Assembly (NCBI GenBank): GCA_022843745.1
Contig: JALHNB010000027.1
Coordinates: 1 to 64,000, forward strand
Source of the DNA: Anaerolineae bacterium
Lineage (GTDB): Bacteria; Chloroflexota; Anaerolineae; Aggregatilineales; Phototrophicaceae
DNA length: 64,000 nucleotides
Direction of reading: 5' to 3'
Positions 25,660 through 33,192 of the stretch are shown here, piece after piece (position 1 is the stretch's first letter; every line of letters starts with the position of its first letter). The notes under the pieces are model-generated. The model searched no databases. It saw only the letters and a list, made by a program, of their open reading frames with translations, and was not told where the DNA came from. Both the position numbers and the translations under genes were made by a program.

Positions 25660-26625
25660 TTGGTTGATTGTGCTGTGATTCTGGCTTCTAGTGGCACTTC
25701 ACGTCAAAGCCAGCTTACCTTTAACCGCCCACACATCATGCTGCCCGTTCTGGGGAAGCCGATGGTTGTGCGTATCATGGATCGCCTTTACCGCGTCGGG
25801 ATTCGAAATTTTATCGTGATTGTTGGCGAAGATGAGGGTGCTGTGGCGGCCTATCTCCACGCAACCTGGATGCCAGACGTTCAGCTGGAGTTTGTTTTGC
25901 GACCAACAGGCGAAAGTGTTGCACGGACATTAAGCGAAATTGCACGTCAGCATCCCCAACCATTCCTCATTAGCGCATACAACAGCTTCGCACATTCCCA
26001 TTTTTCTGAGCGCCTGCTTAACCGCTATAAAGAAGTTGGGGATTCATTGATTCTTAGCGGCGCACCTGTGTCTTTATCCAAAACAACCACGCGCTATTAT
26101 GCCACGCTTGAAAATCAGCAAGTGACCGCGATCAGCGATCAGCCAGGGGAGCAAATCACGCTGTTGGGTGATATGGCGGTTTGTAATCAGGGTTTTGTCG
26201 ATTTTCTGGCTTCGCTGCCATCGCATCCATCATCCCTGCTCGGTAATCCGCTCATGGATTTGTTTCGGATGTATATTCAGGCTGGTCATCCCGCGTTTTT
26301 TGCGGAAACGGCGTGGCTGCTGCCTGTTGTAATGGATAACGACCTCTTTACCCTGAATCGACATCTCCTTGCTGAAGAACAGGATGCGCATATCCTGAGC
26401 GAGCTTCCTGGTACGGTTCGGATTATCCCCCCGGTTCGGATCGACCCGCAGGTGAGTGTTGGGCAGGGCGCGACCATTGGCCCCTATGCGTATCTGGAAA
26501 GCGGGTGCAGTGTGGGGCATCGCTCTGAAGTGCATCACGCTCTTGTGCTGGAAAAAGCGGTTGTTCCTGCTGGCGAATCCGTCTCTGATGTTATCATCTC
26601 CAGCCGCAGTCGCATCCACGTCTGA
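25660..26625 (+). CDS. Sugar-phosphate nucleotidyltransferase-like protein
   Basis: 321 residues from TTG. The N-terminal Rossmann-like nucleotidyltransferase fold has VDCAVILASSGTSRQSQLTFNRPHIMLPVLGKPMVVRIMDRL. The canonical GGxGTRLxPLT loop is altered to ASSGTSRQSQLTFNRP, lacking the GG and the usual Arg position. KPM is kept. A C-terminal left-handed beta-helix fragment (RIDPQVSVGQGATIGPYAYLESGCSVGHRSEVHHALVLEKA) ends the protein. It probably makes or senses an NDP-sugar, or is a degenerate paralogue. The gene stands alone. Confidence 0.8.
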   Translation: MVDCAVILASSGTSRQSQLTFNRPHIMLPVLGKPMVVRIMDRLYRVGIRNFIVIVGEDEGAVAAYLHATWMPDVQLEFVLRPTGESVARTLSEIARQHPQPFLISAYNSFAHSHFSERLLNRYKEVGDSLILSGAPVSLSKTTTRYYATLENQQVTAISDQPGEQITLLGDMAVCNQGFVDFLASLPSHPSSLLGNPLMDLFRMYIQAGHPAFFAETAWLLPVVMDNDLFTLNRHLLAEEQDAHILSELPGTVRIIPPVRIDPQVSVGQGATIGPYAYLESGCSVGHRSEVHHALVLEKAVVPAGESVSDVIISSRSRIHV

Positions 26626-26688
26626 CCCTCGCGCTCAATCATCATCGCTGTATAATGGTTTTGCGTTTTGATAGTTGAGGATGGTTGA

Positions 26689-28077
26689 TTGTCGCATAAG
26701 ATTTGCCCCATTTGCAGTACACCCGCCCATCGCAGTGCGGTTGTATGCAGTGCGTGTGGCGCATCGCTTCGTGGTGTCAAAACCATTGATAACGATTCAC
26801 AAGAGTCGCCTGCTGCACCGGGGTACGATCATCAATATGGCGAAACCGATCTCTCTGAGAGCAATCTGAACTGGCGGGCAGGAACTTATTTGCTCGGCGG
26901 TATGTTGACTTTAGCCATTCTAGCCTGCGTAGGGGTTGTTTTTGCGCTGGGGATACGATTTTTCGATACGCTATCAACCCCGGCAAGATTGACGGAAACA
27001 GCACTCGCACCCCAGGTCGAAAATTTCGCAACTTCGCCCGTGATAACACCATCTGCTACCCTGTATTTGCCAACTGTTACGCCCGCACCACCCACCGGAA
27101 GCCCGACACCCACTGTTGGCCCCACTGAAACACCTGGCCCCTGTATGCAGGAAGTGCTGCCAAACGACAGCCTTATCGTGATGGTACAGCGCTGCGGTCA
27201 TCGCGATCTGGCGGTCATTGATCTCGTGCTGGAACTGAATAATCTGGAACGAGCAGATTTGATCCAGGCCGGACAAATGTTGGAAATTCCCTGGCCGACA
27301 CCGACACCTGACCCAAACGCGCAGTCCGAACCGACAGTTGAAGGCGACGCTTCCGGCGAAAGCGATACGGTTGCTATGGGCGATACAAATGAAGGCGATA
27401 CTTCCGAAGATGCTTCAGTGGCCTCCTCGTCAAGTGGAGCCATCGCCGTTGACCTGTCTGTAACGCGCGTTGATCCGACAGCAACACTTCAACCGGGTGT
27501 GCAGTATCATCGGGTTGCGTCCGGTGAGGATATTATCAGCATCGCCAGACGCTATGGTGCGGACATCAAAATTATGTCCGAACTCAATCCAGAGGTGACG
27601 TTTTCGCAGTGCGATTTCGGCAAATTTGGCGGTGGTGAGCAGTGTATTGTGACCATCTATGAAGGGCAAAATTTGCGTGTGCCTGCACCAACACCGCTGC
27701 CGACCCTTTCGCCAACGCCCAATGGCAGCGAGACACCGACTCCCACAGCAACAGCGACCTTTAACGCACCCAGCGCTCTCAGCCCGGATAACCGAATGCT
27801 GTTCCGCAGGGCTGACCTTGTGACGCTGCGTTGGGTGGCTTCAGGCTCACTGACACCGGAGCAAACCTATCGGGTGCGCGTTGAAGACCTCACAGCAGGC
27901 ATCGTTTATATGGGCGATACAATAGACCTGACATTTATTATCCCGCAGGAATGGCAGGGGCGTGACAACCGCCGCCATGAATATACGTGGTCGGTCAGCG
28001 TGATTGACCTGGATAATCCCGACCAGCCGTATTTCACCACTGAGACGCGGACGTTCACCTGGGAAGCGCAATCATAA
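26689..28077 (+). CDS. Membrane-anchored LysM protein with N-terminal zinc ribbon
   Basis: 462 residues from a TTG 33 bases after a TATAAT (26651-26656). A cytosolic zinc ribbon (CPICSTPAHRSAVVCSACGA, ~5-25) is followed by one membrane helix (~66-92, LLGGMLTLAILACVGVVFAL), a Thr/Pro spacer, a LysM-like segment (~155-205, ending LIQAGQMLEIPWPTPTP), a second LysM (~265-330, YHRVASGEDIISIARRYGADIKIM), another Thr/Pro spacer and a C-terminal Ig/FnIII-like domain (LRWVASGSLTPEQTYRVRVED). It spans the membrane and binds cell-wall glycan. The next gene is a paralogue with a different anchor. Confidence 0.85.
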   Translation: MSHKICPICSTPAHRSAVVCSACGASLRGVKTIDNDSQESPAAPGYDHQYGETDLSESNLNWRAGTYLLGGMLTLAILACVGVVFALGIRFFDTLSTPARLTETALAPQVENFATSPVITPSATLYLPTVTPAPPTGSPTPTVGPTETPGPCMQEVLPNDSLIVMVQRCGHRDLAVIDLVLELNNLERADLIQAGQMLEIPWPTPTPDPNAQSEPTVEGDASGESDTVAMGDTNEGDTSEDASVASSSSGAIAVDLSVTRVDPTATLQPGVQYHRVASGEDIISIARRYGADIKIMSELNPEVTFSQCDFGKFGGGEQCIVTIYEGQNLRVPAPTPLPTLSPTPNGSETPTPTATATFNAPSALSPDNRMLFRRADLVTLRWVASGSLTPEQTYRVRVEDLTAGIVYMGDTIDLTFIIPQEWQGRDNRRHEYTWSVSVIDLDNPDQPYFTTETRTFTWEAQS

Positions 28078-28139
28078 TGAGTAAAAAGTTGAAAGTACTG
28101 AGTCAAAAGTTAATTTTCCGGGTGAAGAGGGGTAAGGCA

Positions 28140-29282
28140 ATGGGTAAACATTTTGTTGATAACAACAAGGCACACTTTACTCAAATCCGCAGCACTCATC
28201 ACGCAATACTTTTAACTTGCGCTTTAATTGGCGTATTGGCGGGATGCAATTTTGCGCCGCTGCCGCAGGGTGATTTTACGCCGACTGTCGAAGAAATCGT
28301 GCTGACCGTGCCACCGTCGCCAGAGCCAAGTCTAACTCCGAGCGTCACACTCACGCCGGAGATGCTTTCGATAACCACTGAGCCAACCGCGACTGCCTTG
28401 CCCCCGTCGGAAACGCCGTTCCCCAGCGAGACTCCTGGCCCTTATGAGCATGTGATCCAGCAGAATGAAACGCTTCTTTATATTATTCAGCTTTATGGCT
28501 ACCGTGATTTTGGCGTGATCGACGAAATTATACGCATCAACGATAATATCCCGAACGCGGATTCACTACCGGGGCCGGGTTCGATGATCCTGATTCCACG
28601 CCAGACCGCGACTGCCACGCCGGAAAATATCGAGCCAACTGCGCAGGCGAATCTCGAAAGTATCGCGCCGACTTCCGAGCAGACTGGGCTGAATTTTGAT
28701 GCGCCAATTATCCAGTACACCGTTGTAGAGGACGACACGATTGTCGGCATCGCCCAAAATTATGCCACAACGCTTGAAGTTTTGGCGCGGTTGAATCAGG
28801 ATATTCCATTTTTTGGCTGCAATTTTGAGATTCCAAGCGGCGGCCCGAACTGTAATCCTCCGTTGCAAATTGGTCAGGTCGTGAATGTGCCTGCGCCAAC
28901 ACCAACCCCGACACTTTCGCCAACGCCATCCGGCAACGAAACACCAACGCCGACCCCGACTTTTGCCGCGCCGATGATTGTCTCGCCGCCGCAGGATGCG
29001 CAAGTGCCGCCGCAGTCGTTCCGTCTGGAATGGGTGAGTTCGGGGATTTTGCAGCCGGGTGAAGTTTATCTGGTGCAGGTCGAAGATACGGTTACGGGGA
29101 CAAAATTTAACGAGATCACGACCAACACATCACTGCGCCTGCCGGACACGCTCATACCAACAGATGGACAAGCACACACGTTCAATTGGACGGTGACGGT
29201 TGCCAAACGTAACGAGCAGGGGGTCTATCGGATTATCAGCGGTGCGCCGACCATCCGCACTTTCCGCTGGTTAAGCCGCTAA
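28140..29282 (+). CDS. LysM surface lipoprotein, paralogue of the preceding gene
   Basis: 380 residues from the ATG at 28140, chosen because GAAGAGGGG lies upstream and the 28077-28139 stretch resembles an intergenic AAAAGTT-type repeat. The signal peptide ends in a lipobox (LIGVLAGC), so the mature protein is lipid-anchored. The rest mirrors the upstream gene: Thr/Pro linker, LysM-like segment (HVIQQNETLLYIIQLYGYRD), second LysM (YTVVEDDTIVGIAQNYATTLEVL), Thr/Pro linker and an Ig-like end (FRLEWVSSGILQPGEVYLVQVED). The pair looks like a tandem duplication in which the cytosolic zinc-ribbon anchor was exchanged for a lipid anchor. It abuts mutL tail to tail. Confidence 0.85.
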   Translation: MGKHFVDNNKAHFTQIRSTHHAILLTCALIGVLAGCNFAPLPQGDFTPTVEEIVLTVPPSPEPSLTPSVTLTPEMLSITTEPTATALPPSETPFPSETPGPYEHVIQQNETLLYIIQLYGYRDFGVIDEIIRINDNIPNADSLPGPGSMILIPRQTATATPENIEPTAQANLESIAPTSEQTGLNFDAPIIQYTVVEDDTIVGIAQNYATTLEVLARLNQDIPFFGCNFEIPSGGPNCNPPLQIGQVVNVPAPTPTPTLSPTPSGNETPTPTPTFAAPMIVSPPQDAQVPPQSFRLEWVSSGILQPGEVYLVQVEDTVTGTKFNEITTNTSLRLPDTLIPTDGQAHTFNWTVTVAKRNEQGVYRIISGAPTIRTFRWLSR

Positions 29283-31070
29283 TTATTTCCGCCCAAACTC
29301 ACGCGCCAGTTGATCGCCACTCATGTGGAGCATTGTTGGTCGTCCGTGCGGGCATGTGTGCGGCGAGTCACAGCGCTCCAACTGCCGGATGATGCTTTGC
29401 ATTTCGTCGTGACTCAGCACCGTTCCGGCTTTCACCGCCGCATGTCGGCACACGCGCTTGATGATTTTTTCCTCAATCGTCGCTTGCCCCGGCTCTTTGC
29501 CGATTTCAAGCTCGTTGATGATGCCGCCGATAACTTCGACAGGGGAGTGATCCGATAGCATCGCCGGGACGCTGCGAATTAAAAATGTGTTTGTGCCGAA
29601 CGACTCGAGGCCGAAGCCCACCGCTTGCAAAGCATCAAGATTCTCCTCAATCAAGTGTGCTTCCGGCGCGGGCAGCTCAATCGTCTGCGTAGAAAGCGTG
29701 TATTGGGCGATTGTCCCTTGTTTGGCGTAATCAGCCATGAACTGCTCATAGAGAATACGCTCGTGGGCGGCGTGCTGGTCAATCAGATACATCCCCGCTG
29801 GCCCCTCCGTCACAATATAACTCGCACCGACCTGCCCGATCACGCGCAGCATCGGCAGGGTTCGTGGGCGTTCCGGGCCGGTTGGGCCATAGGGAATCGC
29901 CGTTGAATCGCGCTCAGTGTTTTCATAATCGTGTCGCGGACGTTGGTGGGGGAACTGCCCCGGCGATTCGAGCCTCAAGTCCATGCCCATTTGCATCGCG
30001 CGTCGCGAGTCATCGCTGGGTCGTGTCCATTGCCCATCACCGGATGCCCGCCCAGGCGTGTGTAGCGAAGGGGTCTGTGCCAGATCAATAATCGTCCGCC
30101 GCACAGCCCGTTGGATTACGCTAAAAATCGCATTCGGATTCTGAAAACGCACTTCAGCTTTGGTCGGGTGGACGTTGACATCGACTTCCTGCGGCGGCAG
30201 TGAAATCATCAGTACCGCCGAGGGATAGCGTCCGGTCATCAGAAAGGTGTGATAAGCCTGTACGACAGCATAGGACAGGCTGGTATCCTGCACCCAGCGC
30301 CCGTTGACGAACAGCATGATTCGCGAACGATCTGCGCGGTGCATATGCGGCGCGGATGTATAGCCGTAAACGCTAATCTGCCCCGCCTCATCCTGGCCGG
30401 AAATTTCGAGCATGTCGCGAAAGGTATCCAGCCCTAAAGCTGCGACCAGCACATCGGCAAGCTCTCCACTGCCGCTGGAACGGAACACTTCACGCTCGTC
30501 CTGTTCCAGAAAAAAGCGCACATGCGGGTAGGCGATGGCGTAGCGGTTCACGACGATAGCAATCTGGCGCTTTTCGGTATTTTCGGCTTTCAGAAATTTA
30601 AAGCGTGCCGGGGTATTGTAAAAGAGGTTTTCGACAGTAATGACTGTGCCTGCTGGTGCGCCAACCGAACGCCGGGTGTCGATTCGCCCGCCTTCCAGCC
30701 GCATCTGTGTGCCGGAAGCCTCGTCACGATGCCTTGTCGTAACCGTTACGTGACTGACCGACGCGATACTTGCCAGCGCTTCGCCACGAAAGCCGAGCGT
30801 TTGAATGTGCGAAAGATCGTCCGCTGTTTGGAGCTTGCTGGTGGCGTGACGCGCGAATGCTAACTCGACTTCGCTGGTGGTGATACCATAGCCATCGTCG
30901 CTGACACGCATCATGCGCCGCCCGCCGCCATCGACACTGATGCGGATATTCGACGCGCCAGCATCGAGCGCGTTTTCGACCAGTTCTTTAATCACCGATG
31001 ACGGGCGTTCAATGACTTCACCAGCGGCGATTTGGGCGACAACTTGATCGGCTAAAACGTGAATAGGCAT
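29283..31070 (-). CDS. mutL: DNA mismatch repair protein MutL, endonuclease type
   Basis: 595 residues from the ATG at 31070 (MPIHVLADQVVAQIAAGEVIERP, the standard MutL N-terminus). GHKL ATPase motifs are ELVENALDAGA, DDGYGI and GFRGEALASI. The C-terminal domain has the metal-binding endonuclease motif DQHAAHERILYE plus CRHAAVKAG and CPHGRP. So this MutL should nick DNA itself, as in bacteria without MutH. It couples MutS recognition to strand excision. mutS is not in the window. The longer reading frame to 31133 lacks homology. Confidence 0.97.
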   Translation of the reverse strand: MPIHVLADQVVAQIAAGEVIERPSSVIKELVENALDAGASNIRISVDGGGRRMMRVSDDGYGITTSEVELAFARHATSKLQTADDLSHIQTLGFRGEALASIASVSHVTVTTRHRDEASGTQMRLEGGRIDTRRSVGAPAGTVITVENLFYNTPARFKFLKAENTEKRQIAIVVNRYAIAYPHVRFFLEQDEREVFRSSGSGELADVLVAALGLDTFRDMLEISGQDEAGQISVYGYTSAPHMHRADRSRIMLFVNGRWVQDTSLSYAVVQAYHTFLMTGRYPSAVLMISLPPQEVDVNVHPTKAEVRFQNPNAIFSVIQRAVRRTIIDLAQTPSLHTPGRASGDGQWTRPSDDSRRAMQMGMDLRLESPGQFPHQRPRHDYENTERDSTAIPYGPTGPERPRTLPMLRVIGQVGASYIVTEGPAGMYLIDQHAAHERILYEQFMADYAKQGTIAQYTLSTQTIELPAPEAHLIEENLDALQAVGFGLESFGTNTFLIRSVPAMLSDHSPVEVIGGIINELEIGKEPGQATIEEKIIKRVCRHAAVKAGTVLSHDEMQSIIRQLERCDSPHTCPHGRPTMLHMSGDQLAREFGRK

Positions 31071-31207
31071 AACGGGAATCCTTAAAGACTGGCGGATTCG
31101 GGCATGATACATCAAGCCCCTACGAAATATCAATAAATATATCGCCGCGCCGTGCGTATCTCAATAAGAACAATTATTCTATTATACCGCTTGAGGAAAT
31201 AATCCGT

Positions 31208-32713
31208 CTACTGCTGTGAACCGATCAGGTTGTCGCCGTCCAGCGGGATGCTCATGTAGAAAGTTGTGCCGCTGCCTTCTGCGCTGACCACCCAGGCATC
31301 ACCACCGTGCCGCTGTGCAACACTGCGCACGATGAATAAGCCCAGGCCACTGCCTTTAATTTTTTTATGCTCCTGGCGGGCAATTCGCACATGACGGTCA
31401 AAGAGATGCTTCTGATTTTCAGGGCTGATCCCCAGGCCGTTATCCGCCACGCTGATTAGAATGGTTTCGCCCTCACGTTTGACACCAACCTCGATTGTCC
31501 CGCCGTTGGGGGTGTACTTGATAGCGTTATCGACCAGATTGGTGATCGCTCGTTCCAGCATATTGCCATCAGCATTCAGAATGGGGACATCGGCAGCCAG
31601 ATTCACCGAAACTTTTAGCTCCTGCTTTTCAGCCGGAACAAGATGATTATCGACAATTTTCTTGACGATCTCACCCAGATCGCAGTGTGAACGCGACATT
31701 TCGTAAAAGCCAGTTTCCGGGTCATAACGTCCGGCATCCTGGATATTATCGACCAGCGATGTCATTTGAGTGACGCCAGAGAGAATTTTCTCGACAAAAT
31801 GTTTTTGCTTCTCGTTGAGTTCGCCCACCATCCCCGTGCCGAGCATATCCGCGAAACCCTGGATAGACGTAAGCGGTGAACGCAAATCATGCGAGACGAT
31901 GCGCGTAAATTCATTCTGGTTGCGATTCAGTTTCTTAAAATGGGTGATGTCGCGCAAGGCGAGAACCCAGCCTTCGATATGGCCTTCGCTGTCATGAACC
32001 GGCTCGGTACGCGGCACAAACGTTTTATCGCTTTCCGATACCCACTCATTCAGATTTTTATTTTTGGTCTGCGCGATTTCCATCAGCGCATTGGAGCGAA
32101 CGACATCCGTTACCAGTTTGCCACGCGCCTCTACCGAAGCCATATCAAAAACCTTCTCGGCTGCCGGGTTCATGAGCAAAACGCATTTGTCTTCGTCCAG
32201 CACAAGCAGGGGATCGGGGATGCTGTTCAGCAGAGATGATGTAAGCTGGTAAGCGCGTTCCTGATCGTCGCGAACTTCGGCGTTCAGGGTGACAATCGAC
32301 AGGCCATCGACAATTGCCGTTAGCAGGACATGATCGTCTTCGGTGAGTGGGCGATTCAGCATCAGAGAAAATGCGCCCGTGATCGCACCGGACAGGTAAA
32401 TTGGCGCAATGAGATAATCCGATAACGATAATGAGTCTCCATCGGGCGCAGTAGGGTTAAAATGTAGTCCTTTTGGTAGTGCTTTCGCGATTTTTTCGAG
32501 AGCATCAGAGTGATACGGATTATCTCCAGCCATGATACAGGTTTGGAATTCACCAAATAACAAATAGCAAGCACCAGTGGCATCCGTCACCGCTTGAGCA
32601 GCCTGGAGCATCATGGGGACGCAGTGCTGCGGCTTCGGGTTTTCAGCGATGCTGTGTAAAATATCCTGCAACATCGTTTGCCTGTTTTGACTGTGCTTTG
32701 CATCAACCTGCAT
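31208..32713 (-). CDS. GAF-PAS sensor histidine kinase
   Basis: 501 residues from the ATG at 32713, which has GAGG seven bases upstream; in-frame ATGs at 32743 and 32779 lack a site. A GAF-like segment (~25-150) is followed by a PAS domain (~150-270, LLNSIPDPLLVLDEDKCVLLMNPAAEKVF), HisKA with RIVSHDLRSPLTSIQGFADM, and HATPase with LVDNAIKYTPNGG, DNGLGIS and GSGLGLFIVRSVAQRHGG. No membrane helix is present, so it is a soluble sensor. It is adjacent to mutL but separated by ~140 bases with no shared signal. No receiver gene is near. Confidence 0.93.
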   Translation of the reverse strand: MQVDAKHSQNRQTMLQDILHSIAENPKPQHCVPMMLQAAQAVTDATGACYLLFGEFQTCIMAGDNPYHSDALEKIAKALPKGLHFNPTAPDGDSLSLSDYLIAPIYLSGAITGAFSLMLNRPLTEDDHVLLTAIVDGLSIVTLNAEVRDDQERAYQLTSSLLNSIPDPLLVLDEDKCVLLMNPAAEKVFDMASVEARGKLVTDVVRSNALMEIAQTKNKNLNEWVSESDKTFVPRTEPVHDSEGHIEGWVLALRDITHFKKLNRNQNEFTRIVSHDLRSPLTSIQGFADMLGTGMVGELNEKQKHFVEKILSGVTQMTSLVDNIQDAGRYDPETGFYEMSRSHCDLGEIVKKIVDNHLVPAEKQELKVSVNLAADVPILNADGNMLERAITNLVDNAIKYTPNGGTIEVGVKREGETILISVADNGLGISPENQKHLFDRHVRIARQEHKKIKGSGLGLFIVRSVAQRHGGDAWVVSAEGSGTTFYMSIPLDGDNLIGSQQ

Positions 32714-32838
32714 AGTGGCCTCGTTTTTTCCTACAAAACCCATCAATGATATTATATAGTCGTTACAAAACAGGGGCAAGTTAAGCCCTTAATCATTCCA
32801 TGAGGGTAATGTGTGCAGTCCAGAACGCTGTTTTTGGT

Positions 32839-32844
32839 TATAAT
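32839..32844 (+). promoter_or_regulatory. -10 box (TATAAT) of the HEAT-repeat gene
   Basis: TATAAT preceded by TTTTTGGT, 49 bases before the GTG start at 32893. Confidence 0.4.
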
Positions 32845-32892
32845 AAATGAAATTAGCGATCATCCAAAATAAAACATCAGGGCATAAGCACC

Positions 32893-33117
32893 GTGACAAC
32901 AAAAAGAATCGTCGAATACCATATTGGGCGTTTGCAGGATAAAGACCCGAACGTGCGTCTGAAGTCTATTGCTGAATTGGCACTACTGGGCGATACCGAT
33001 GCGCTGGAAGCGTTGCAATCCCTGTATCAGAAGGACTCTGATGCGCGGGTGAGGAAAGCGGCGCAGGAAGCTGGACGCGCGATTTTTCTCAAAGATCGCG
33101 AACAGGGCGTGAAATAA
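32893..33117 (+). CDS. Small HEAT-repeat protein
   Basis: 74 residues from GTG. It consists of two helical HEAT-type units: DPNVRLKSIAELALLGDTDALEALQSLYQKD and DARVRKAAQEAGRAIF, each with the Asp-x-x-Val-Arg start and Ala-rich inner helix typical of the repeat. HEAT repeats bind proteins. This is a minimal one- to two-repeat scaffold with no enzyme motif. It stands alone between a promoter-like TATAAT and a dispersed hairpin. Confidence 0.78.
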   Translation: MTTKRIVEYHIGRLQDKDPNVRLKSIAELALLGDTDALEALQSLYQKDSDARVRKAAQEAGRAIFLKDREQGVK

Positions 33118-33135
33118 CCTGGCGTAACTTTCGCT

Positions 33136-33175
33136 GTAGGGGCGTAATAGGGCGCACACAGCCGTGCGCCCCTAC
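33136..33175. repeat. Compound palindrome GTAGGGGCG...CGCCCCTAC between convergent genes
   Basis: Outer 9-base arms (33136-33144 and 33167-33175) compete with an inner GGCGCAC/GTGCGCC stem. It is a member of the dispersed GTAGGGG family, located between the HEAT gene and the valS stop, and may act as a two-way terminator, although no T-run follows. Confidence 0.8.
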
Positions 33176-33192
33176 AATTATTCACGGGAAGT

